From: JAHTBL01 sp038532735
GTDB lineage: Bacteria > Pseudomonadota > Alphaproteobacteria > Rhodobacterales > Rhodobacteraceae
Assembly: GCA_038532735.1 (NCBI GenBank)
Contig: JBCBAC010000001.1
Coordinates: forward strand, 496,001 to 560,000
Length of the DNA: 64,000 nt
Reading direction: 5' to 3'
How positions within the stretch are numbered: position 1 is the stretch's first letter; every line of letters begins with the position of its first letter. Shown here one piece after another: positions 8,395-16,742 of this stretch. The notes below the pieces were generated by a model. It saw nothing but the letters and a program-made list of their open reading frames with translations, did not search any database and was not told the origin of the DNA. A program made the translations under genes and the position numbers.

Positions 8395-9156
8395 GTGATT
8401 AACGCTGCCTCCTCCTCGATCACGCGGATCGCGCTTCTTGGCGCTGTCTTGCTTGTATCCGCCTGTTCCACGCCCAGTCAGCCCAACGGGATCAATGATC
8501 CTTATGAGCAAACCAACCGGCAAACCCATGAGTTTAACCGCGGCGTCGACCGGATTGTTTTGCGCCCGACCTCAAACGCCTACGGCACTGTCGTGCCGGA
8601 ACGTGCGCGCAACGGGATCTCTAATTTCGCGAATACGCTGAACCAGCCCGCCGATGTGGTGAACTCCCTTCTGCAGGGGCGCATTGAAAACGCAGGCCAC
8701 AGCGCCTTCCGATTCCTCGTGAATGGTATCTTCGGACTTGGTGGCTTCCTTGATCCGGCCACTGATATGGGGCTTGAAGATCGCGACACCGATTTTGGTG
8801 AAACACTTTACGTCTGGGGCGTGCCCGAAGGCGTCTACGGCGAATTGCCCATCGTCGGCCCCGTCACTGAGCGGCATGCTGCCGGTAAGGTCGTCGATCT
8901 GTTCACAAATCCGCTGAGTTCGGTTCTGGAAGGCCCAGGTGCGACCGCGCAGACCGCGGCCAATGTGGCCTCGGGCTTTGGCACGCGGTACACTCTGTCC
9001 GACACGATCGACAGCATTCTGTATGACAGTGCCGACAGCTACGCGCAGGCGCGTTTGATTTATTTGCAGAACCGTCGTTTCAAACTGGGTGTCGACTCGA
9101 GCGGCACCGATCTTGACCCGTTTGAGGATCCTTATGACTCACTTCCCCTTCAGTAA
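8395..9156 (+). CDS. mlaA: MlaA (VacJ) outer-membrane lipoprotein
   Basis: Lipoprotein that removes mislocalised phospholipids from the outer leaflet of the outer membrane in the Mla system. It starts at GTG 8395; the signal peptide ends in the lipobox LVSAC, with Cys near residue 24. Family hallmarks follow: DPYEQTNRQTHEFNRGVD, NFANTLNQPADVVNSLLQG, RFLVNGIFGLGGFLDPA and ETLYVWGVPEGVY. 253 residues. The last 23 nt overlap mlaC. The ABC part (mlaFED) is not in the window. Confidence 0.93.
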   Translation: MINAASSSITRIALLGAVLLVSACSTPSQPNGINDPYEQTNRQTHEFNRGVDRIVLRPTSNAYGTVVPERARNGISNFANTLNQPADVVNSLLQGRIENAGHSAFRFLVNGIFGLGGFLDPATDMGLEDRDTDFGETLYVWGVPEGVYGELPIVGPVTERHAAGKVVDLFTNPLSSVLEGPGATAQTAANVASGFGTRYTLSDTIDSILYDSADSYAQARLIYLQNRRFKLGVDSSGTDLDPFEDPYDSLPLQ

Positions 9157-9739
9157 CCCGTCGCGTCGTCTTGTTCTGGCCGGTCTGGGCGCAGGACTTC
9201 TGGCAACGCCCGCTTTGGCACTCAGCGAAGCTGCAGCCAAGACGCTGGTCGAACGCGCCGTTGCTGATATCAATCGCGTGATCGCGTCCGGCAAATCCGA
9301 AGCTGCGATGATCCGCGATTTTGAGGGTATTTTTGCCCGCTACGGCGATGTGCCGACCATCGCGATCTCGGCGCTTGGGCCGCCCGCACGCTCCGCAAGT
9401 GCTGCGCAGCGCAGCGCGTTCACGCAGGCCTTCACCGGCTACATGGCGCGCAAATATGGTAAGCGGTTCCGTGAATTTGCAGGCGGTCGGATCGAAGTGA
9501 AAGATACGCGCCAGCGCTCGCGCCTGATTGAAGTGCGCACCTTGGCCTATCTGCCCGGTCAGTCACCGTTCAACGTGACATTCCTTGTGTCGGATCGCTC
9601 TGGCAGCGACAAGTTCGTCAACCTGTTGATCGAAGGCGTAAACCTGTTCCAGACCGAGAAGGTCGAGATCGGGGCGATGCTGGACCGTCGCGGTGGCAAT
9701 GTCGATGCTTTGATCCAGGACCTGCGCCGCGCTGGTTAA
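9134..9739 (+). CDS. mlaC: MlaC-type phospholipid-binding periplasmic protein
   Basis: Periplasmic shuttle of the Mla pathway (Tgt2/MlaC family), 201 residues from ATG 9134, inside the 3' end of mlaA. The N-terminus NPSRRLVLAGLGAGLLATPA is a twin-arginine-like signal ending near ALA, so export may use Tat rather than Sec. The family core includes FTQAFTGYMARKYGKRF, with ligand-pocket features such as VTFLVSDRSG and FVNLLIEGVNLFQTE. Overlap with mlaA implies coupled synthesis of the two partners. It ends tail to tail with the PBP gene, overlapping by 4 nt. Confidence 0.88.
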   Translation: MTHFPFSNPSRRLVLAGLGAGLLATPALALSEAAAKTLVERAVADINRVIASGKSEAAMIRDFEGIFARYGDVPTIAISALGPPARSASAAQRSAFTQAFTGYMARKYGKRFREFAGGRIEVKDTRQRSRLIEVRTLAYLPGQSPFNVTFLVSDRSGSDKFVNLLIEGVNLFQTEKVEIGAMLDRRGGNVDALIQDLRRAG

Positions 9740-11892
9740 CGGTTTCCGCCGAGTAATCCGTTCAGGATATTTAGGATACCCTCTTCGAGGGAAGCCGGCT
9801 GCTGCCGACGTTGCTGGCTCGAGCGGGTGTTTTGCACAGACGGTTGCCGCACGGTTTGAGGCGCGGGCCGGATCATCGGTAGGGGTTTGGGCTCAACGCC
9901 CTGATGCACCCGCTCCATCGTTTGACGCCAAATCTCAGCCGGTAGCCCGCCACCTGTGACACCTGTTAGCGGTGTGTTGTCGTCATAACCCATCCAGACA
10001 CCGACCACGTAATCCGCCGTAAAGCCGATGAACCAGGCATCGCGCGCGGCTTGCGTTGTGCCGGATTTGCCCGCTGCCTCTCGCCCCGACAGGGCAGCAC
10101 GGCGACCGGTGCCTTCGGTGATCACCTTGCTCATCATATAGGTCAGCTGGCGTGCGGCCTCCTCGCGGATGACACGCTCGCCAATGCCGCCGGGATTGTC
10201 CATCAGGTCGCTATTGTCACCCTGCAGGCGCAGCGAGACCAGACCATATGGCGTCACGCTGGAGCCTCCGTTAAGGATACCCGCATAAGCGCCCGTCATC
10301 TCGACCAGCGTTGCCTCTGATGTGCCAAGCGCAATCGCCGGACCTACGGCGATCTCGCTTTTGATCCCGAAATCGGCGGCGACTTTTTCGACCAGATCGC
10401 GGCCAACGCTCTCCGAGACGCGCACGGCAGGGATGTTCAGCGACTCCGCGAGCGCGCGAGTCAGTGTGACGGTACCCTTGAAGTCATTGGTGTAATTCTT
10501 CGGCGTCCACGGGCCAGAGCCGGGGATATTCATGGTCAGTGGTGTGTCCTCGACTAGATCGTTGAAGCTATAGCCCAGTTCAAGCGCTGTGGCGTACACG
10601 AACGGCTTGAACGCCGATCCGGTTTGCCGCCGCGCTTGTGTCGCCCGGTTGAACGCGCCGGACACTTTTGACTGGCGTCCACCCACCATGCCGCGCACGG
10701 CGCCGTCGGCGGACATCACGACAATCGCCGCCTCGGCTTTAGAGCCTTCACGGACCTGCGTCTCAAATACCTCAGCCAGGGCCTCTTCAGCGGCGGTCTG
10801 GATGCGTTGATCCAGCGTGGTGCGGATGATGACATCTTCGGTGGTGTTGCGGGTGAAGAACTCAGGTCCGCTTTGCATGACCCAATCGGCAAAATAGCCT
10901 CCTGTCCGCGCGGCCGCCGCTTCCGAAAGCTGTGCTGGGTTCTGACGTGCAAACCCTGCGGCTGAGGCCGACAGATAGCCCTGCTCCTCCATCAACCCGA
11001 CAATCACATTCGCGCGGTTCTGTGCGCGTTCAAGATTATTCGTTGGCGCAAAACGCGACGGCGCAATCAGCAGACCGGCCAGCATTGCCGCCTCCGATGG
11101 CGCAACCTCCGCCGCCGACTTGCCAAAATAGCGCTGGCTTGCCGCTTCAAACCCGCGCGCGCCTGCACCCAGGAAAGCGCGGTTCAGATAGATCGTCAGG
11201 ATCTCATCCTTGGAATACTTCGCTTCCATCGCCAGCGCATAGGTTGCCTCTTTGATCTTACGCCAAAGCGTGCCGCGGCGGCAGTCAGCCTCATAGGCGG
11301 CCTCGCTTTCCCACTGGGTCGGCTCATAGGCCACGCCAAGGCACAGTAGCTTGGCCGTCTGTTGCGTAATGGTTGAGCCGCCGTGACCCGACAGCGGCCC
11401 ACGCCCCTCGCGCAGATTGATCCGCACGGCAGAGGCGACCCCTCGTGGGGAAATGCCAAGATGGCGATAGAAGCGTTTGTCCTCTGTTGCGACGACAGCG
11501 TTCTTGAGATGTTTGGAAACGGAATCGGCCGTGACCATCCCGCCAAACTGATCGCCGCGCCAGGCGTACACCTCACCATTGCGATCCAGCATTGTGACCG
11601 ACCCGCGGGCGCGTCCGTCGACCAGTTCGGTGGCATCTGGCAGAGTTGCATAGAAATACAGCACTCCGCTGCCTACGAGGAGAGCAACGACGAAGGTCAG
11701 CCGCCAACCAAGCCCAAAAAGGATGCGCCACACCCAACGCAGGAAGCCGGTCAGCATGCCCAAACCGGGAATCCGCGAGGCTTTCCGCCGGGATTTGGTC
11801 GCAGGTTTGCGTTTCCGCTTTTGCGCGGGAGCCTTTGGTTTATAGCGCTTTTCTGCCACCAAGGGTGGCTTGCCTGGTCTTTTGGTGCTCAT
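9736..11892 (-). CDS. Penicillin-binding protein 1A (class A, bifunctional)
   Basis: Peptidoglycan glycosyltransferase and transpeptidase of 718 residues. A very basic cytoplasmic tail (about 50 residues of Lys/Arg/Pro) and one membrane anchor near 60-82 precede the GT51 domain, with the catalytic Glu in ATEDKRFYRHLG and the GGSTITQQTAKLL motif. The transpeptidase domain shows TGSAFKPF (SxxK serine), SLNIP (SxN) and KSGTTQAA (KTG-like). The C-terminal 50 residues are Pro/Gln/Arg-rich and likely disordered. Single gene, convergent with mlaC. Confidence 0.94.
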   Translation of the reverse strand: MSTKRPGKPPLVAEKRYKPKAPAQKRKRKPATKSRRKASRIPGLGMLTGFLRWVWRILFGLGWRLTFVVALLVGSGVLYFYATLPDATELVDGRARGSVTMLDRNGEVYAWRGDQFGGMVTADSVSKHLKNAVVATEDKRFYRHLGISPRGVASAVRINLREGRGPLSGHGGSTITQQTAKLLCLGVAYEPTQWESEAAYEADCRRGTLWRKIKEATYALAMEAKYSKDEILTIYLNRAFLGAGARGFEAASQRYFGKSAAEVAPSEAAMLAGLLIAPSRFAPTNNLERAQNRANVIVGLMEEQGYLSASAAGFARQNPAQLSEAAAARTGGYFADWVMQSGPEFFTRNTTEDVIIRTTLDQRIQTAAEEALAEVFETQVREGSKAEAAIVVMSADGAVRGMVGGRQSKVSGAFNRATQARRQTGSAFKPFVYATALELGYSFNDLVEDTPLTMNIPGSGPWTPKNYTNDFKGTVTLTRALAESLNIPAVRVSESVGRDLVEKVAADFGIKSEIAVGPAIALGTSEATLVEMTGAYAGILNGGSSVTPYGLVSLRLQGDNSDLMDNPGGIGERVIREEAARQLTYMMSKVITEGTGRRAALSGREAAGKSGTTQAARDAWFIGFTADYVVGVWMGYDDNTPLTGVTGGGLPAEIWRQTMERVHQGVEPKPLPMIRPAPQTVRQPSVQNTRSSQQRRQQPASLEEGILNILNGLLGGNR

Positions 11893-12019
11893 GCGACGGC
11901 CTGCCCGTACTAGCGAAGATTCATAACGGTTTTATTGTCTTTTCAGGCAATCTTAACGCCTTTGAAACGGTTTGTAGAGCGCGAAGCTCCGCTCAGAGGT
12001 GGTTTTTAAATAGATTAAA

Positions 12020-12048
12020 AAATGTGCATCATGCGTAAATTGTATAAT
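12020..12048 (+). promoter_or_regulatory. Candidate promoter for glnK-amtB
   Basis: A perfect TATAAT lies at 12043-12048 in an AT-rich patch, about 135 nt before the glnK start. The matching -35 region (around 12020-12025) is poor, as expected for an activator-dependent promoter. I see no convincing sigma-54 -24/-12 element. Nitrogen control by NtrC is an inference from the genes, not seen in the sequence. Confidence 0.35.
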
Positions 12049-12182
12049 TTTTGTGCAATTTATGATCGCCTTTAAGGAGATTCAGGCGGCGACTCACTTG
12101 AGGAGTCATGCCGCGCCTGCACGGTAACCCCAGCGAGACCCCTCTGCGGGTCAGCTTTTGCGCAACGTGGAAGGGGAAAACC

Positions 12183-12521
12183 GTGAAACTCATCATTGCA
12201 GCAATCAAACCGTTCAAGCTGGAGGAGGTCCGTGAAGCACTGACCGCCATCGGCGTGCGCGGGATGATGGTGACCGAGATCAAGGGCTTCGGCTCTCAGT
12301 CTGGGCACACCGAAATCTATCGTGGCGCTGAATACGCCGTGAACTTCGTTCCGAAAGTGAAACTCGAAATCGTCGTGAATGCGTCGATGGCCGATCAGGT
12401 CGTCGAGACCATCCAGTCGACCGCCAAGACCGACAAAATCGGTGACGGCAAGATTTTCGTTCTCGATGTCCAGAGCGCCGTGCGCGTCCGGACCGGCGAA
12501 ACCAACGAAGAAGCGCTCTAA
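12183..12521 (+). CDS. glnK: Nitrogen regulatory protein P-II (GlnK)
   Basis: Trimeric signalling protein that senses 2-oxoglutarate, ATP/ADP and glutamine and plugs the AmtB channel when ammonium is plentiful. Starting at GTG 12183 (MKLIIAAIKPFKL) gives 112 residues, the canonical PII length; the frame runs further upstream but without PII character. The T-loop carries the uridylylation tyrosine in YRGAEYAVNF, and IGDGKIFVLDV and VRVRTGE are the PII C-terminal signatures. It is called GlnK rather than GlnB because amtB follows 26 nt later. Confidence 0.95.
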   Translation: MKLIIAAIKPFKLEEVREALTAIGVRGMMVTEIKGFGSQSGHTEIYRGAEYAVNFVPKVKLEIVVNASMADQVVETIQSTAKTDKIGDGKIFVLDVQSAVRVRTGETNEEAL

Positions 12522-12547
12522 GGCGCGCATTCATAGGACAAGTGACC

Positions 12548-13861
12548 ATGAAACTTACAAAAACTCTTCCGCTCGCTGCCGCGTTGATCGCGCTACCGAG
12601 CTTGGGCTTCGCGCAAGATGCTGCGCCCAGCTTTGATGAAATTGGCCCCTATATTATGACCACCTTGCTGTTCTTGGTGGGTGGTTTCCTTGTGTTCTGG
12701 ATGGCTGCGGGCTTTGCGATGCTCGAAGCCGGCCTGGTGCGCTCCAAGAACGTGACGATGCAGCTGACAAAGAACATCGCGCTCTTCTCGATCGCGTCGA
12801 TCATGTATTGGCTCGTTGGCTTCAACCTGATGTACCCGGGTGATTTCAATGGCTATTTCTCGGCCAATTTCGTGCCGACGACGCTTGAGCCCGTTGGCCT
12901 TGCCGCCGCAGACGCATCGCTTGATTACGCCTCGGTTGCATCGGACTTCTTCTTCCAGTTGATGTTCGTTGCAGCAACCGCGTCGATCGTGTCTGGTGCG
13001 CTCGCTGAGCGTATCAAGCTGTGGCCCTTCCTGATCTTCGTCGTTGTTCTGACCGGTATCTTCTACCCGATCAGCGGCTCCTGGCAGTGGGGCGGTGGCT
13101 TCCTGTCCGAGATGGGCTTCTCCGACTTTGCTGGTTCGACCGTTGTGCACTCCGTTGGTGGTTGGGCTGCGTTGGCTGGTGCCATCGTGTTGGGTCCGCG
13201 TATCGGCAAATACAAGGACGGCAAGACCGTTCCGATGCCGGGCTCGAACCTTGCCCTTGCAACACTGGGTACGTTCATCCTGTGGCTTGGCTGGTTCGGC
13301 TTCAACGGTGGTTCGCAGTTGGCTGCTGGCACCGTGGGCGACATCACCGATGTGGGCCGGATCTTTGCAAACACCAACATGGCGGCTGCCTCCGGTGCTG
13401 TGACTGCACTGATCCTGACGCAGGTGATGTATAAGAAGGTCGATCTGACGATGGTTCTGAACGGCTGCCTCGCCGGCCTGGTCTCCATCACGGCTGAGCC
13501 ACTGGCCCCCTCGCTCTTTGGTGCGCTGTGGATCGGTGCAATCGGCGGTGTGATCGTTGTTTTCACGGTTCCCATGCTCGACAAGTTCAAGATCGACGAC
13601 GTGGTTGGTGCGATCCCGGTTCACCTGATCGCCGGTATCTGGGGCACAATCGCCGTTGTCTTCTACAACAGCGACGCCGCCCTGATGACTCAGCTGACAG
13701 GTATCGCAGCCTACGGTGTCTTCACCTTCGTGGCATCGCTGATCCTGTGGACGATCCTGAAGGCGGTCATGGGGATTCGCGTCAGCGAGGAAGCCGAGAT
13801 CAACGGTCTCGACACCTCCGAGCTGGGTATGGAAGCGTACCCCGATTTTTCCAAAGGCTAA
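12548..13861 (+). CDS. amtB: Ammonium transporter AmtB
   Basis: Inner-membrane ammonium channel of 437 residues. The N-terminal signal sequence ends near GFAQ, followed by 11 predicted membrane helices. The twin pore histidines are recognisable in STVVHSVGGWAAL and GAIPVHLIAGIWGT; the ATG at 12548 follows AGGACA at a proper distance, better than the in-frame GTG 6 nt earlier. It ends in the motif-rich cytoplasmic tail and is followed by a strong terminator. Regulated with, and by, GlnK from the same operon. Confidence 0.96.
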   Translation: MKLTKTLPLAAALIALPSLGFAQDAAPSFDEIGPYIMTTLLFLVGGFLVFWMAAGFAMLEAGLVRSKNVTMQLTKNIALFSIASIMYWLVGFNLMYPGDFNGYFSANFVPTTLEPVGLAAADASLDYASVASDFFFQLMFVAATASIVSGALAERIKLWPFLIFVVVLTGIFYPISGSWQWGGGFLSEMGFSDFAGSTVVHSVGGWAALAGAIVLGPRIGKYKDGKTVPMPGSNLALATLGTFILWLGWFGFNGGSQLAAGTVGDITDVGRIFANTNMAAASGAVTALILTQVMYKKVDLTMVLNGCLAGLVSITAEPLAPSLFGALWIGAIGGVIVVFTVPMLDKFKIDDVVGAIPVHLIAGIWGTIAVVFYNSDAALMTQLTGIAAYGVFTFVASLILWTILKAVMGIRVSEEAEINGLDTSELGMEAYPDFSKG

Positions 13862-13891
13862 CGTTCCTTCCTGTTAGTTGATGGCAACCTT

Positions 13892-13919
13892 ACCCGGGCG
13901 TTCGCGCCCGGGTTTTTTC
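13892..13919 (+). terminator. Rho-independent terminator of glnK-amtB
   Basis: Perfect 9-bp stem ACCCGGGCG/CGCCCGGGT with a TTCG tetraloop (13892-13913), followed directly by a run of T. It lies 30 nt after the amtB stop. Confidence 0.93.
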
Positions 13920-13962
13920 TTGGCCAATTTGCGCGGCTGCGCCGCAAGTCTTTTGATTGATA

Positions 13963-13992
13963 GAAAAAGGACGCCCCGGTGGGACGCCCTTT
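13963..13992 (-). terminator. Rho-independent terminator of the aminotransferase gene
   Basis: Read on the reverse strand, a 12-bp stem (AAAGGGCGTCCC/GGGGCGTCCTTT with two G-U pairs, loop ACC) is followed by TTTTT. It lies about 40 nt beyond the stop codon of the aminotransferase gene at 14030. Confidence 0.85.
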
Positions 13993-14000
13993 GATGCCTC

Positions 14001-14029
14001 CGGCGGGAGGTATTTAGGCACAAAAGAAG
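14001..14029 (+). repeat. 3'-end intergenic repeat, copy C
   Basis: CGGCGGGAGGTATTT followed by ACAAAAGAAG after a short spacer, in the convergent gap between amtB and the aminotransferase gene. It has the orientation of amtB and abuts the aminotransferase stop codon. Confidence 0.65.
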
Positions 14030-15214
14030 TTAGCCACCCACAGCCGCAATCGCCTTGGCAAGGATTGGCACCGTGTGCTTGTTGAGCCCGGCAATATTGA
14101 TCCGGCTGTCGCCGACCATATAGATCGCGTGATCCTCGCGGAGTTTCTCGACCATTTCGGGCGACACACCAAGGCGCGAGAACATCCCGCGATGTTCAGC
14201 AATAAACCCGTAGCGATCAGAGTTGGTGGCTTTCTGCAGCTCTTCGGCCAATTGCTTGCGCAGCACCAGAAGGCCCTCGCGTACCTTTTCCAGCTCTGCT
14301 TCCCAATCCTTACGCAGCTCGGGATCGTTCAGGATCATCGTGACCAGTCGCGCACCGTGATCGGGCGGGAACGAATAGTTCTGCCGGTTCAGATAGGCGA
14401 GCGTGCCTTGCGCTGTCTTCTGTGTCGCCGCTTCCGCAGAGACGGTCATCAGGATGCCGGTCCGCTCGCGGTAAATCCCGAAGTTCTTTGAGCAGCTCGC
14501 GGCGATGATCGTTTCAGGCAGTTCAGAGGCCACTAGCCGTGTGGCCGCCGCATCCTCTTCCAGACCGTCGCCAAAGCCCTGATAGGCAATGTCGATCATC
14601 GGAATGAGACCCTTCGCTTTCATGAGCGCGACCAACTCTTTCCACTGCGCCATGTTCAGGTTCGCACCCGTCGGGTTGTGGCAGCAGCCATGCAGCAGAA
14701 CCACATCCCCCCCCTTGGCCCCTTTCAGGTCTACCATCATACCGTCGAAATCCACGGCACAGGTCTCGCTATCGAAGTAGCGGTAGAGCGTGGTCTTCAT
14801 GCCCAAATGCTTGAGGATCGTGAGGTGGTTCGGCCATGTGGGGTTCGACACCCAGACGGTCGCCTGCGGATTGGCAAGCTGCACCAGCTCAAACCCCTGG
14901 CGTACTGCCCCGGTGCCACCGGGGGTCGCGGCCTTGGACACGCGCTCCATCGGGACGGCATCGCCCAGCACCATCTGCGCCATCGCTGTGCCGTAAGCAG
15001 GATCACCGGTCAGCGCGACGTAGGATTTCGTCTGCTCCTGTTCCCACAGCTGCTTTTCGGCTTTCTTGACCGCCCGCATGATCGGCGTCTTGCCCTCCGC
15101 ATCCTTGTAGACGCCGACGCCCAAGTCGATCTTGCCCTCGCGGGGATCGTCTTTGAACGCTTGCACAAGGGCGAGGATTTTGTCAGCGGGTTGGTCTTTG
15201 AGCTGCGTCAGCAT
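14030..15214 (-). CDS. Aromatic/aspartate aminotransferase, class I PLP-dependent
   Basis: 394-residue transaminase of the AspC/TyrB subgroup (Ialpha), transferring the amino group of aspartate or aromatic amino acids to 2-oxoglutarate. Visible: IDLGVGVYKDAEGKTPI at the N-terminus, the Asn/Pro segment HGCCHNPTGANL, the PLP lysine in SCSKNFGIYRERTG and the C-terminal substrate arginine in SRINIAGL. The start MLTQLKD at 15214 shares one base with the stop of the upstream sulfurtransferase gene; the upstream in-frame extension is not protein-like. Aspartate versus tyrosine preference cannot be decided by eye. Confidence 0.93.
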   Translation of the reverse strand: MLTQLKDQPADKILALVQAFKDDPREGKIDLGVGVYKDAEGKTPIMRAVKKAEKQLWEQEQTKSYVALTGDPAYGTAMAQMVLGDAVPMERVSKAATPGGTGAVRQGFELVQLANPQATVWVSNPTWPNHLTILKHLGMKTTLYRYFDSETCAVDFDGMMVDLKGAKGGDVVLLHGCCHNPTGANLNMAQWKELVALMKAKGLIPMIDIAYQGFGDGLEEDAAATRLVASELPETIIAASCSKNFGIYRERTGILMTVSAEAATQKTAQGTLAYLNRQNYSFPPDHGARLVTMILNDPELRKDWEAELEKVREGLLVLRKQLAEELQKATNSDRYGFIAEHRGMFSRLGVSPEMVEKLREDHAIYMVGDSRINIAGLNKHTVPILAKAIAAVGG

Positions 15215-16071
15215 CAGGCGTCTCCGGTTGCGACGTTGAGATCGGGGAACATCCCCCATTCGGCCCATGAGCCGTCATATAAGGCGTGATCGGTCTTGCC
15301 GATCCGTTCCAGCGCCAGCGAGAGCACGGCGGCAGTCACGCCAGAGCCGCAACTGGTGATCGCGGGCTTGGAAAGGTCCACTCCGGCGTCTTCAAAGATC
15401 TGCTTCATCTTCTCGGGCGCTTTCATCGTGCCATCCGCGTTCAATAGGGTTTTGAACGGCACATTGCGGGATTTCGGGATATGGCCGGCGCGCAGGCCTT
15501 CACGAGGCTCGGGCGCATCGCCGCGAAACCGATCGGCGGCGCGCGCGTCAATGATACTGTAATCCCCCAGCTTGCTGGCTGCGGCCACCTGCGTGACATC
15601 TTTGACCAAGTGGTTCTGACGGCTCACAGTCATATGCCGGTCGCGGATCATGGGGGGCAGATCCTCAACCTCGCGCCCCTCGGCCTGCCATTTGGGAAAA
15701 CCGCCATCCAGAACGGCGACGTCCTGTTTGCCCATCAGCTTGAACAGCCACCAGATCCGCGCCGCCGAGAAAAGGCCCGCCCCGTCATAGACGACAACCT
15801 GATGGCCGTCCCCTACACCCATCGCTCGCATCCGCGATATGAACTTCTCGGGCGAGGGGGCCATATGGGGCATGTCAGACCGGCTATCGCTGATGTCTTC
15901 CAGATCAAAGAACCGCGCACCAGGGATATGGGCGGCGTCATACTCGGCCCGCCCATCACGGCCTGCGTCCGGCAGATACCAAGAGCCATCCAGAATCCGC
16001 AAATCGGGGTCGCGCAGATGCGCGGCGAGCCACTCGGTTGAGACAAGCGTTCTGGGATCGTCTGCAGACAT
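15214..16071 (-). CDS. sseA: 3-mercaptopyruvate sulfurtransferase
   Basis: Two-domain rhodanese of 285 residues transferring sulfur from 3-mercaptopyruvate to thiols or cyanide. The N-terminal inactive domain carries ILDGSWYLPDAGRD; the C-terminal domain carries the catalytic loop SCGSGVTAAVL, whose CG[S/T]GVTA form marks mercaptopyruvate rather than thiosulfate sulfurtransferase. Coupled to the aminotransferase, which fits the chemistry because transamination of cysteine yields 3-mercaptopyruvate. Confidence 0.93.
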   Translation of the reverse strand: MSADDPRTLVSTEWLAAHLRDPDLRILDGSWYLPDAGRDGRAEYDAAHIPGARFFDLEDISDSRSDMPHMAPSPEKFISRMRAMGVGDGHQVVVYDGAGLFSAARIWWLFKLMGKQDVAVLDGGFPKWQAEGREVEDLPPMIRDRHMTVSRQNHLVKDVTQVAAASKLGDYSIIDARAADRFRGDAPEPREGLRAGHIPKSRNVPFKTLLNADGTMKAPEKMKQIFEDAGVDLSKPAITSCGSGVTAAVLSLALERIGKTDHALYDGSWAEWGMFPDLNVATGDA

Positions 16072-16137
16072 GCCAAAGCCCCTTCAGGTCAGGATCAAAT
16101 CTTGATTACGCCTGCATAAAAGGTGACGCAAGGGGCG

Positions 16138-16617
16138 CTACTCTCCGTGGCGCAGCAAACGGGCCTTCTGGCGGCCCCAGTCGCGTTTCGCCTCGGTTTG
16201 GCGCTTGTCGACGGTCTTTTTGCCCTTCGCGATCCCGATCTTCATCTTAACCAGCCCGCGATGGTTGAGATATAGCACCAGCGGGACCAGCGTCATGCCC
16301 TGCCGCTGCGTTGCATTCCATAGCTTCGACAGCTCCTTCTTGGAGGCGAGCAGCTTGCGCTTGCGCTTTTCCTCATGCCCAAAGGTCTTGGCCTGCAGAT
16401 AGGGCGCAATATAGCTGTTCACGAGCCACAACTCGCCATCCTCGACATTGGCATAGCTCTCGGCAATCTGCGCCTGACCTTCGCGCAGGGATTTCACCTC
16501 GGAGCCTTCCAGAATGATGCCCACTTCAAGGTCATCCTCGATGGCATAATCATACCGGGCGCGCCGGTTCTCGGCGATCACCTTGTAGTTCGGATCAGTT
16601 TTTGGTTTCGCAGCCAT
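16138..16617 (-). CDS. smpB: SsrA (tmRNA)-binding protein SmpB
   Basis: Binds tmRNA and delivers it to stalled ribosomes for trans-translation. 159 residues with the OB-fold core: YKVIAENRRARYDY, EVGIILEGSEVKSLREG, YANVEDGELWLVNSYIAPY, and the basic C-terminal tail KRDWGRQKARLLRHGE that becomes helical in the decoding centre. No tmRNA gene is in the window. It lies between dapA and the sulfurtransferase gene on the reverse strand. Confidence 0.97.
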   Translation of the reverse strand: MAAKPKTDPNYKVIAENRRARYDYAIEDDLEVGIILEGSEVKSLREGQAQIAESYANVEDGELWLVNSYIAPYLQAKTFGHEEKRKRKLLASKKELSKLWNATQRQGMTLVPLVLYLNHRGLVKMKIGIAKGKKTVDKRQTEAKRDWGRQKARLLRHGE

Positions 16618-16660
16618 GGTCTCTATTTAAGTCGCGCCTGACGGCGTCCAACGGGTCCTG

Positions 16661-16742
16661 GTTTCATCTTGGCAAAAAACTCTGGGGGTCTGGGGGCAAA
16701 GCCCCCAGCGTAGCGACGCGGCGAAGCCGCGGCGCAATCCCT
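16661..16742 (-). repeat. 3'-end intergenic repeat, copy D
   Basis: Read on the reverse strand it starts right after the dapA stop with GGGATTGCGCCGCGG, continues through an 8-bp hairpin (CTGGGGGC/GCCCCCAG, 16690-16708) and ends AGTTTTTTGCCAAGATGAAA. The first 55 nt are almost identical to copy B at 5354. Confidence 0.75.

Noticed and set aside
16094..16106. FNR box
   Set aside because: The dyad is ATCAA-N3-TTGAT, the inverse of the FNR order TTGAT-N4-ATCAA, with the wrong spacing.
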